Shown piece after piece: positions 6,469 through 14,068 of a stretch of DNA of 26,035 nucleotides. The notes beneath the pieces were generated by a model. The model ran no database searches. It was not told the DNA's origin and saw only the letters and a program-made list of their open reading frames with translations. This stretch comes from CAYJFX01 sp964370315. GTDB taxonomy: Bacteria; Spirochaetota; Spirochaetia; Treponematales; Treponemataceae. The stretch is from positions 1-26,035 of the forward strand of contig CAYJIS010000023.1 of NCBI GenBank assembly GCA_964370315.1. Reading direction: 5' to 3'. How positions within the stretch are numbered: the stretch's first letter is position 1; every line of letters begins with the position of its first letter. The position numbers and the translations under genes are program-made.

Positions 6469-8205
6469 GTGGTTAGTAAAAAATTGTTCAACTTGGCAGG
6501 TAAAGAAAAAAATAAAATCTATCTCATAACGGTTTTAAATCTATTTATTTTATTGTCAAATGTAGGTATTACAGCAATGATATGTACAAGTCTTGCAAAG
6601 ATAAGTACAAATAATTATGAATTGCAAAACTATACTTTGTATATTTCTATTATACTTGTCTGCCTCATTGTAAAAACCGCATGTACCGTACAAATAGGAA
6701 AAATAAAAAACAACCTTGGTAACACCATCAAAAAAACATTCAGAACAAAAACTATGAATAAAATATTCGAGATGGGACAAAGTGGTGGTAAAACAACGGT
6801 TTCTACAATGACACAACTAACTATTGAAGGATTAGAGCAACTTTCCTTTTATTTTACTGGATTTTTACCTAGTCTGTTTTATGCTTTGCTTGCCCCTATT
6901 GTGTTATTTATTATCTGCGTATTTTTGAGGTGGCAAACAGCGGTTGTTCTTATTGCCTGTTTACCGCTAATTCCGATTTCAATTGTCATTGTGTCAAAAT
7001 ACGCACAACGAATTTTTACTAAATATTGGAATAAATATATATCAATGGGTGATGGCTTTTTAGATAGTATTAATGGGATGAAAGAGCTAAAAATCTTTGA
7101 TGCCGATAAAAGACAACAAGTAGAAATAGCAAAAAAATCAGAAGAATTCAGAGTCATTACAATGAAAGTTCTTGTAATGCAATTATGCAGCCTTACTATA
7201 ATTGACTTAGTAGCATTTGGAGGAGCTGCCCTGGCAATAGTACTTTCCTTGATAAATCCAGAAAATGTACAAACAGCTCCCTTTGTTGCCTTGTTTTTAG
7301 TGCTTATTTCTGCTGAATTTTTCCTGCCCATGCGAGACTTAGGAAGTGCTTTTCATGTTGCAATGAACGGCTCTACTGCCGGTAACAAAATAATGGCATT
7401 TTTAGACACAAAGTCTCCTAACTGGGGCGAAAAAAATCTAGAAAAAATAAAGGATATTCGACTCAAAAATGTTCATTTTAACTATGTAGAAAAAAAGCAA
7501 GTATTAAAAGGGGTAAGTATTTCCTTTGAAAAAGGTTTACATGCTCTTGTGGGTGAGTCTGGCTGCGGAAAAAGCACTGTAGCTGCATTGTTAACAGGAA
7601 GTATATATCCAAGTTCCGGGGCAGTAACAATAGACAGCATCGCTTTACAAGATTTTAATAAGGGAGCATTTTTTCAAATCACGGCTACGGTGAGCGTTAA
7701 TACACATATATTTAACATGAGTATACGTGATAATTTTTTGCTTGCAAATAAAAATGCAACAAATGAAGAAATTATGGAGGCATTAAAACAAGTGCGGCTA
7801 TATGACTTTGTGCAAGAAGTAGGAGGATTAGATTATCTTTTATTAGAAGATGCTCAAAATATTTCGGGCGGACAAAAACAAAGACTTGCCTTTGCCATTA
7901 ATACTCTTACAAAAAGACAGTTATATATATTTGACGAACCAACAAGTAATATCGATATAGAAAGCGAAGAAATACTAATGCAAAACATATATGAACTTTC
8001 TCAAAATGCAATAGTTGTTTTAATTTCTCATCGCTTACAAAATGTTGTAAAAGCAAACACAATTTCTATTCTAAAAGACGGACAAATTGCCCAAAGTGGA
8101 ACACATTCTGAATTGATGGCTTCTAAAGGTGAGTACTATGAATTATATACTACACAGTACAATTTAGAAAATGCATACAAAAACAAGGAGATGCAAAATG
8201 CGTAG
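6469..8205 (+). CDS. ABC half-transporter, exporter fold (first of pair)
   Basis: A 578-residue protein starting at GTG, chosen because AAGGAG lies 5 bases upstream. It has six predicted membrane helices (about 1-300) and a nucleotide-binding domain with Walker A GESGCGKST (362-370), signature ISGGQ (465-469), Walker B LYIFDE (485-490) and H-loop His521. The usual Q-loop Gln is absent: the segment reads TVSVNTHIF with Val410 at the expected place. The next gene overlaps by 8 bases and encodes the partner. Exporter-fold pairs of this kind include importers such as IrtAB and the SiaD/SiaE genes of streptococcal heme loci; context here argues for import of the receptor's substrate. Direction is inferred, not shown. 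Confidence 0.88.
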   Translation: MVSKKLFNLAGKEKNKIYLITVLNLFILLSNVGITAMICTSLAKISTNNYELQNYTLYISIILVCLIVKTACTVQIGKIKNNLGNTIKKTFRTKTMNKIFEMGQSGGKTTVSTMTQLTIEGLEQLSFYFTGFLPSLFYALLAPIVLFIICVFLRWQTAVVLIACLPLIPISIVIVSKYAQRIFTKYWNKYISMGDGFLDSINGMKELKIFDADKRQQVEIAKKSEEFRVITMKVLVMQLCSLTIIDLVAFGGAALAIVLSLINPENVQTAPFVALFLVLISAEFFLPMRDLGSAFHVAMNGSTAGNKIMAFLDTKSPNWGEKNLEKIKDIRLKNVHFNYVEKKQVLKGVSISFEKGLHALVGESGCGKSTVAALLTGSIYPSSGAVTIDSIALQDFNKGAFFQITATVSVNTHIFNMSIRDNFLLANKNATNEEIMEALKQVRLYDFVQEVGGLDYLLLEDAQNISGGQKQRLAFAINTLTKRQLYIFDEPTSNIDIESEEILMQNIYELSQNAIVVLISHRLQNVVKANTISILKDGQIAQSGTHSELMASKGEYYELYTTQYNLENAYKNKEMQNA

Positions 8206-9868
8206 AAGTGGTATAAAAATAATGGCTCACTTAGTTCTTCTTATTGGCGGTTTTATAAGCGTACTTATTGCTGCAATTATAACCGGTTCTCTTGGCTTTT
8301 TAACAGGGACAGGAATAATAGTCTTTGCTTCTCTTGCGATAGCAAAACTATTTGGCTATATTGTAGCACTCTCATATACAAACATACTAATAATTCTTAT
8401 TTGTTGCGGTGTGCTTCGCGGATTTTTACGCTATGCCGAACAATACGCAAATCATTATATTGCATTTAAATTATTAGCGGTTTTTAGAGATAAAATATTT
8501 GCAAAGTTGAGAGAGTTGTGTCCTGCAAAACTTGAAACAAAACAAAAAGGTGCAATTATTAGTATGATTACTGCAGATATTGAAGCCTTAGAATTGTTTT
8601 ATGCTCATACTATGTCTCCAATTGGTATAGCAATCGTTTCAAGTCTTACTATGATTGTATTTGTGGGATTTTTTACAAGTTCATGGTTAGCTCTTTTTAT
8701 GGCTTTTGCATACATAGTTATTGGCGTTATAGCCCCGCTAATTAGTAGTAGATATTTAGGAGCATTAGGGGTTTCATACCGACAAAATCTTGCAGAAAGC
8801 AACGGTTTTTTTGTTGATACTATTAAAGGTTCTAAAGAGATAGTTATGCATAATGCAGTGCACGAAAAGGTACAAACTATACAAGAATATTCCGAAAAAC
8901 TAATAAACAATTCAAAAGAACTTAATACGAAGACAACTCTTTTCGCGTCTCAAACTGGCATTTTAATCGTGGTATTAACCTGTCTTATGCTTTTTTTTGG
9001 TGTTGTTCTCTTAAAAAATGGACATCTTGGTTTTGGCGAAATAGTTGTTTCAACCGTTGCGCTTATGTCGTCTTATGGACCGGTGCTAGCAATTAATGCC
9101 CTGCCGGGTGGCTTATCTCAAATGTTTGCTGCAGGAGATAGGGTTATGAACCTTTTGGCAGAAGAGCCTTCTGTAAAAGAAAATAATGAAGGTAAAAAAA
9201 TTAATCCGAAAGAGATAAACATAGAAAAGGTTCATTTTTCGTATGCAAAAGACGTAAAAGTGCTTTCTGATATTAGTTTACGAGTAAAAGTAGGCGAAAT
9301 TGTTGGTATACGTGGTGCTTCTGGTAACGGGAAGAGTACACTACTTAAGCTTATTATGCGCTTTTGGGATAAAGATTCGGGAACTATTTTGTTTGATGGT
9401 GTAGATGTAGTAGATGCAAATATAGAAACTTTAAAAGAGCATGTTACGCTCATAAGTCAAAGCACCTATATTTTTAATGCAACAGTAAAAGAAAACCTCT
9501 TACTTGCAAAACAAGATGCTACCGAAGAAGCCCTGATCGAATCTTGTAAAAAAGCAAATATACATGATTTTATATGTACGCTAGAAAACGGGTACGATAC
9601 CCTTTTAGGGGGTAAGAGGGGTGTTTCTTTTTCTTCGGGAGAAGCACAAAGGCTTGGTCTTGCAAGAGCTTTTGTAAGAAACAGCACATTTATTCTACTC
9701 GATGAACCTACAGGAAATGTGGATAGTATAAACGAAGGAATAATTCTTAAATCAATTGTTGATAATGCAAAAGACAAGGCAATTATTCTAGTATCGCACA
9801 GAGAATCAACAATGTCTATTGCAAACAGGGTATATAACTTACAAAACGGATTTTTATCTGCACTATAA
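8198..9868 (+). CDS. ABC half-transporter, exporter fold (second of pair)
   Basis: A 556-residue protein. ATG 8198 is preferred over the upstream in-frame ATG at 8171 because AAGGAG precedes it at good spacing and it overlaps the previous stop by only 8 bases. Six predicted membrane helices are followed by a nucleotide-binding domain with Walker A GASGNGKST (373-381), a Q-loop Gln in LISQSTYIF, a degenerate signature SSGEA (479-483) instead of LSGGQ, Walker B LLDE with Glu503, and H-loop His534. The divergent signature here and the missing Q-loop Gln in the partner suggest two unequal ATP sites in a heterodimer. It is translationally coupled to its partner and lies before the ECF genes, 14 bases from the S component. 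Confidence 0.88.
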   Translation: MRRSGIKIMAHLVLLIGGFISVLIAAIITGSLGFLTGTGIIVFASLAIAKLFGYIVALSYTNILIILICCGVLRGFLRYAEQYANHYIAFKLLAVFRDKIFAKLRELCPAKLETKQKGAIISMITADIEALELFYAHTMSPIGIAIVSSLTMIVFVGFFTSSWLALFMAFAYIVIGVIAPLISSRYLGALGVSYRQNLAESNGFFVDTIKGSKEIVMHNAVHEKVQTIQEYSEKLINNSKELNTKTTLFASQTGILIVVLTCLMLFFGVVLLKNGHLGFGEIVVSTVALMSSYGPVLAINALPGGLSQMFAAGDRVMNLLAEEPSVKENNEGKKINPKEINIEKVHFSYAKDVKVLSDISLRVKVGEIVGIRGASGNGKSTLLKLIMRFWDKDSGTILFDGVDVVDANIETLKEHVTLISQSTYIFNATVKENLLLAKQDATEEALIESCKKANIHDFICTLENGYDTLLGGKRGVSFSSGEAQRLGLARAFVRNSTFILLDEPTGNVDSINEGIILKSIVDNAKDKAIILVSHRESTMSIANRVYNLQNGFLSAL

Positions 9869-9882
9869 GATAAGGAGTAATC

Positions 9883-10524
9883 ATGAAGCAGCAAAGATTA
9901 AAACGAGCTCATAATCAAAAAGTTGAGCAAAATAAAGAAAAAAAAATAGAGCTTGATACTAACACTAGCTCCATAAAAATATTTTATCCATTTAAGCTAA
10001 AAGAAATTGTGTTTTTGGCAATATTGTCTGCATCTGTACTGGTGACAAGCTCGGTTATGCCGCTGGTTGCAAGTTTAGTTACGGTTATTTTTGGTATTGC
10101 ACAATTAGTTACTGGTTTTCAAATGTCTTTTTTTATTACACTTGCTCTCATAAAGGTTCGTAAACCCTTTACGTTATCTTTGGTATTGCTGTTTATGAGC
10201 GTGTTTATGGTTTTTATGTCAGAAGCAATGTTTTTTAGCAATATTTTTGTAATGCTCGTTGTGGAAACATTGATAATTGTTATTTTTAGAGGCTATAAAA
10301 AGGACAAGGCCTGCTTTATAGCCGGTGCATTAATCCCTCCTTTAAGCTTAGTAATACCAACCGCTTTTAATTCCATTGTTGCTCCCGAAGTATTTGCTGT
10401 CGTAATGGGTAACCCCTTTATTGTCTTAGGAATGCTTTTTGCTGTTGTTGCTACTGGTTTGATAGGGGCTGCTTTAGGACTTAAAATGGGCAGAGAGTTA
10501 ACAAAAGCTGGCGTTTTGAACTAG
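9883..10524 (+). CDS. ECF transporter S component, MptD-like
   Basis: A 213-residue protein with a Lys-rich hydrophilic N-terminus (about 1-40) and five or six membrane helices (about 42-203). Size, hydrophobicity and position directly before T and A components fit the substrate-binding S subunit of an energy-coupling-factor transporter. Its sequence is most like the MptD-annotated family from memory, which does not fix the substrate. In streptococcal sia loci the equivalent gene follows the two ABC half-transporters and serves heme uptake. The ribosome site ATAAGGAG is strong. Substrate binding cannot be read from the sequence; the unusually high number of Met and Phe residues in helices 3-4 could suit a hydrophobic ligand such as a porphyrin. 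Confidence 0.72.
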   Translation: MKQQRLKRAHNQKVEQNKEKKIELDTNTSSIKIFYPFKLKEIVFLAILSASVLVTSSVMPLVASLVTVIFGIAQLVTGFQMSFFITLALIKVRKPFTLSLVLLFMSVFMVFMSEAMFFSNIFVMLVVETLIIVIFRGYKKDKACFIAGALIPPLSLVIPTAFNSIVAPEVFAVVMGNPFIVLGMLFAVVATGLIGAALGLKMGRELTKAGVLN

Positions 10525-10538
10525 GATCAACTCAAAGA

Positions 10539-11213
10539 ATGGAAAGACTCTTAGCAAAAAATCCGTTAAATCCTCTTCTTAGTATGGGTTTGTCATTTAC
10601 TACATTGATTTTTGGACTTATTACAGCTCAAAATGAAAATATTCTCTTTTTTTATATAGGTATTTATGTACTTTATATATGCTTTGGGTATTATAAAGCA
10701 TGCTTGATAGTCATTCCGACACTTGTTTTTACACTATTGCTATTAGGAGGGCTTACTTTTTTTATTTCAGAAAATCCCATTACATCAACATACGCTATAA
10801 ATAGGGGTCTTGCTATATCGCTATCAGTTATTCCGGGATTGAGTTTTCGTATAGCAGACTTTATACGAAATTTAAGGCAAATAAAAGTTCCCAAAATAAT
10901 AACGCTGGGAATGCTCATTGTTCTAAACTATGTTCCCTTGCTTGCAAAAGAAATGAAACAGATTAAAGATGCCATAAAAACGCGCGGCGCAGGTTCTCTT
11001 TTTAATGCGCGAGTTTTTTATCGCTCCCTTGTTGTGCCTCTCATTATGCGCATAGTACAAATATCAGACACCTTATCGCTCAGCATTGAAACTCGAGGCT
11101 TTACTATCGACAAAACAGAGACAACCATTTTTGAGCCATTGCCCTTTACTGGACGCGACACAACCTTTTTAATCTTGTTTGTTGTTTGCATGGTTGGAGG
11201 AGCGATACTATGA
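10539..11213 (+). CDS. ECF transporter T component (EcfT)
   Basis: A 224-residue membrane protein, slightly shorter than typical EcfT. It has N-terminal helices, then a cytoplasmic helical region with the two conserved short coupling motifs: TRGAG (148-152) and ETRGF (184-188), the Arg-Gly signatures that contact the ATPases. The family context (S component upstream, double ATPase overlapping downstream by ATGA) makes this a dedicated group I module rather than a shared one. The ribosome site is weak (AGGATC), so translation may be coupled to the S gene 14 bases upstream. Confidence 0.85.
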   Translation: MERLLAKNPLNPLLSMGLSFTTLIFGLITAQNENILFFYIGIYVLYICFGYYKACLIVIPTLVFTLLLLGGLTFFISENPITSTYAINRGLAISLSVIPGLSFRIADFIRNLRQIKVPKIITLGMLIVLNYVPLLAKEMKQIKDAIKTRGAGSLFNARVFYRSLVVPLIMRIVQISDTLSLSIETRGFTIDKTETTIFEPLPFTGRDTTFLILFVVCMVGGAIL

Positions 11214-12664
11214 GTGCAGCAATTTCTCTAAAAGATGTGAGCTTTACTTATGGGAGCGATAATGATAAAACTGAAGTTTTACACAATGTTTCTATGGATA
11301 TTGAGTATGCAAAAATAAGCCTGCTTTCTGGGGCTTCAGGGCAGGGTAAGTCGACTCTGTTTCATATTATGAATGGGGCAATTCCACATGCTATAAATGG
11401 AAACCTAATAGGCTCGATACTTGTTAATGGCAAAAGAATTCAAAATCAGACATTAGGACAAACTGCTCGTGAAGTAGGTAGTGTACTGCAAAATGCAGAA
11501 ACGCAAATTTTGTATCCCCGGGTTAAAGATGAAATTGCCTTTGGGCTCGAAAACTTTGCATTTCAATGCGATGACATGCAAACAATTGTTAACTCTGTTT
11601 GTAAAGAAATGTTGCTTGATAAGCATTCGGGCACGAGAAATTTGTCGGGGGGAGAAAAGCAAAAACTCATAACAGCTTCTATTCTTGCACTCAACACAAA
11701 AATCTTAATTTTAGATGAACCGCTTGCAAATTTAGATTGCGCAGCAGGACTTGCAATATTAGAAAAACTAAAAGTATTAAAAGAAAAGGGTTTTGCAATC
11801 GTAATAATTGAGCATAGAATCGATGTTGTTATTGACTATGTAGATGTTGTATTCAATGTAGCTAACAAGAAAGTTGAAAAAATAAAAGATAAGAAAGTGT
11901 GGCTGCAAAACAATAATAACAAAATTACCGATACCAGCCAAAAGATAGAGGCGCAAGAAGTCTTATTTGATATACAGAATCTTAGTTATAAAGTACACAG
12001 CAAAGTAATTATCGACAGTATTAATTTTCAAATTTTTAAAGGTGAAAGAATCGTTGTTTTAGGCGATAACGGACAGGGTAAAAGTACATTTGCAAAATTA
12101 CTTCTTCGTTTGATAAAACCGAGCGGAGGAACTATAACTCAGTCGCTGGATAAAGAGCTTGGTCATAAAAGGGGAACAAAAAAATGGTTTAAAAAAGTAG
12201 CTTATGTTTTTCAAAATCCAAATTACCAACTTTTTATGCAAAATGTTGAAGATGAACTCTTGTTTTCGGCATACTCCCTTGAATATTGCCAAGAACTAGT
12301 AGATATGTTTAAATTAGAGGCCTTGCTTGATAGACATCCTCATTCTTTAAGCGAAGGACAAAAACGCAAGGTAGGCATTGCAACAATGCTTTCTATGCGC
12401 CCAAAAGTGATTGTGTTTGATGAACCCACTGTTGGACAAGATTATGAATCACTTGGCAACATGGTACATATTATAAACACGCTACATAAAAAAGAACATA
12501 ACACCATTATTACTATTACCCATGATAAGCGTTGCGCAAAAGCATTGTGTGATCGAGTAGTAATAATGGAACAAGGTTCAATAAAGAAAGTTGGTGGCAA
12601 AGAATTGGTAGATGAATACTTTGGGATAAAAAAGACTTTTAATAAGAAAGATTACTATTCTTGA
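11210..12664 (+). CDS. ECF transporter fused double ATPase (two EcfA domains)
   Basis: A 484-residue protein. ATG 11210 is chosen because GGAGG lies upstream and it overlaps the EcfT stop as ATGA; an earlier in-frame TTG is less likely. Domain 1 (about 1-230) has Walker A GASGQGKST (41-49), signature LSGGE (145-149), Walker B with Glu170 and His in IIEHR. Domain 2 (about 260-480) has Walker A GDNGQGKST (285-293), signature LSEGQ (380-384), Walker B with Glu405 and His in ITHDKR. All catalytic residues are present in both halves, so both ATP sites look active. Two ATPases in one chain match the YkoD-like arrangement. This is the last gene of the receptor operon. Confidence 0.9.
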   Translation: MSAAISLKDVSFTYGSDNDKTEVLHNVSMDIEYAKISLLSGASGQGKSTLFHIMNGAIPHAINGNLIGSILVNGKRIQNQTLGQTAREVGSVLQNAETQILYPRVKDEIAFGLENFAFQCDDMQTIVNSVCKEMLLDKHSGTRNLSGGEKQKLITASILALNTKILILDEPLANLDCAAGLAILEKLKVLKEKGFAIVIIEHRIDVVIDYVDVVFNVANKKVEKIKDKKVWLQNNNNKITDTSQKIEAQEVLFDIQNLSYKVHSKVIIDSINFQIFKGERIVVLGDNGQGKSTFAKLLLRLIKPSGGTITQSLDKELGHKRGTKKWFKKVAYVFQNPNYQLFMQNVEDELLFSAYSLEYCQELVDMFKLEALLDRHPHSLSEGQKRKVGIATMLSMRPKVIVFDEPTVGQDYESLGNMVHIINTLHKKEHNTIITITHDKRCAKALCDRVVIMEQGSIKKVGGKELVDEYFGIKKTFNKKDYYS

Positions 12665-12738
12665 GTTGAGTAAAAATTCTTTGAGAGAGTGTCGCATAAA
12701 TTTTTATACAACAAGAGAGGGATCTATGTAAACTCTTA

Positions 12739-12767
12739 TTGACAAAAATAGAGAGAGCTAGTATTCT
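12739..12767 (+). promoter_or_regulatory. predicted promoter for the hydrolase/exporter operon
   Basis: TTGACA at 12739-12744 and TATTCT at 12762-12767 with a 17-base spacer. It lies in the 170-base gap after the double ATPase gene, where no other gene is seen. Confidence 0.6.
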
Positions 12768-12771
12768 ATAA

Positions 12772-12787
12772 GTTATAATATACTAAC
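12772..12787. promoter_or_regulatory. imperfect 16-bp inverted repeat, candidate operator
   Basis: GTTATAA-TA-TACTAAC lies 5 bases after the predicted -10. Its right arm is identical to that of the perfect repeat at 3420-3435; the left arm matches the ideal complement at five of seven bases. In an AT-rich genome some chance similarity is expected. Confidence 0.4.
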
Positions 12788-12834
12788 TTTGTATGATGAT
12801 ATTTCATTTTGATAAGCAGTAAAGGAATTTAATA

Positions 12835-13695
12835 ATGACTATGTTTGAAAAATATGACAAAACGTACCCAATGCAAGAAATGATAATAGATGGGCTATCC
12901 TTCAAATACAGATATTACAAGAATCCAAAGAGCGATGTAACGCTTGTATTACTTACTGGAGGGATAGGCTTATCCGATTTATTATGCGTACATTTTGAAC
13001 TTTTTGCAGAGCATTTTTCGGTAATCACCTTTGATTATCATTCCCAGTATAAAACTGTTGACCAGCTTTGTAATACTATTTCAAGATTATTATCAGAATT
13101 AAATATCAAGGTGTGGTTTGTTGGCCAATCACTTGGAGGTTTTATTGCTCAAGTTATGGCTCAAAAATATCCATGGGTAACAGAGGGGCTTGTGCTTTCA
13201 AATACGGGCACTCTTTCTAAGGATTTAAATACTAAAGGTTATGATTCGTTACTTACAATGATGCAAAGCACAAAAAAGAGTATCAGATTATTAAGGTTTA
13301 TTCCTTTTTCATTATTCAAAAAATTGCTACGTAAAAAAATTATATCAAAGTATGGATCAACATTTAATGACCATGATAAAAAGGTGCTAATCGAATTATG
13401 CGATATAATGGATGGTATGCTTACAAAGAATTATGAGCTTCATATGATGAATTTATTAATCGACTTAAAAAATCATTTTGGATTAACAAAAGAAAATATG
13501 GCATTTTTACACAAAAAATGTTTGCTCATTCTTTCTGATGATGACAAAACTTTTAATAATGATGTAAAACTAGCTTTGATTGATATTATGCCGAGTCCAA
13601 CCCTTGTATCAAATTTAGTTGGAGGACATTTATCTTTATTGGTGAATCCATCAGAATATGTTTCTATAATTACTGAATATATACAAAAAAACTAG
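12835..13695 (+). CDS. alpha/beta hydrolase
   Basis: A 286-residue protein with the alpha/beta-hydrolase fold pattern. An early L-T-G-G stands at the oxyanion-hole position. The nucleophile elbow GQSLGG carries Ser99. An acidic residue in LLILSDDD (about 235-237) and His265 in GGH complete a plausible triad. No signal peptide is seen, so it should be cytoplasmic. It opens a four-gene operon and is followed after one base by the DUF454 gene. Placement between a probable heme or siderophore importer and an exporter could mean it cleaves an imported ester-type siderophore, as Fes/IroD-type esterases do, or detoxifies something else. The sequence does not decide. Start ATG 12835 has AAAGGA upstream; a second ATG lies two codons in. 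Confidence 0.82.
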   Translation: MTMFEKYDKTYPMQEMIIDGLSFKYRYYKNPKSDVTLVLLTGGIGLSDLLCVHFELFAEHFSVITFDYHSQYKTVDQLCNTISRLLSELNIKVWFVGQSLGGFIAQVMAQKYPWVTEGLVLSNTGTLSKDLNTKGYDSLLTMMQSTKKSIRLLRFIPFSLFKKLLRKKIISKYGSTFNDHDKKVLIELCDIMDGMLTKNYELHMMNLLIDLKNHFGLTKENMAFLHKKCLLILSDDDKTFNNDVKLALIDIMPSPTLVSNLVGGHLSLLVNPSEYVSIITEYIQKN

Positions 13696-13696
13696 T

Positions 13697-14068
13697 ATGA
13701 AATACATATATATAATTTTAGGCATTCTTTCACTTGCTTTAGGCATAGTTGGTCTTATTTTACATTTTTTTCCGTCAACGCCATTTTTACTTTTCTCAGC
13801 GGTTTGCTTTACAAAGTCGAGCAAGAGATTAGATGCATGGTATAAAAGTACTAAGCTTTTTAAAAACAATATCGAGCCCCTTGTAAAAAAAGAGGGTATT
13901 ACAAAAAACGCAAAATTTCGTATAATGAGTAGTATAACAATTGTTTTTACAATAGCAGCCTTTTTTATGCGTAATACTACTGTTGGATTGATTTGTTTGG
14001 TCGTTGTATGGGTTGGGCATATTATTGGTTTTGGATTTTTTGTAAAAACGAAACAGGATGATTTTTGA
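13697..14068 (+). CDS. DUF454 (YbaN-like) inner-membrane protein
   Basis: A 123-residue protein matching the DUF454 layout: an N-terminal helix with the G-x-x-x-x-x-L-G-x-x-G pattern, then the conserved FPSTPFLLFSA-x-CF-x-KSS segment (residues about 30-45), a cytoplasmic loop with W-Y and K-x-L-F, and two further membrane helices (about 75-117). The family's function is not established. The gene begins one base after the hydrolase stop, and its stop overlaps the next start as TTGA, so all four proteins are probably made together. Confidence 0.85.
   Translation: MKYIYIILGILSLALGIVGLILHFFPSTPFLLFSAVCFTKSSKRLDAWYKSTKLFKNNIEPLVKKEGITKNAKFRIMSSITIVFTIAAFFMRNTTVGLICLVVVWVGHIIGFGFFVKTKQDDF

Noticed and set aside
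8171..8197. ATG 8171 as the start of the second ABC half-transporter
   Set aside because: ATG 8198 has AAGGAG upstream and a short overlap; the extra nine residues are polar and unconserved-looking.
9466..9894. 142-codon open frame on the minus strand within the second ABC half-transporter
   Set aside because: It mirrors the conserved nucleotide-binding domain on the other strand and resembles no family.
12672..12705. AT-rich inverted repeat after the double ATPase gene as a terminator
   Set aside because: About 8 A-T pairs around a loop of more than 15 bases would be unstable, and there is no clear T-run.
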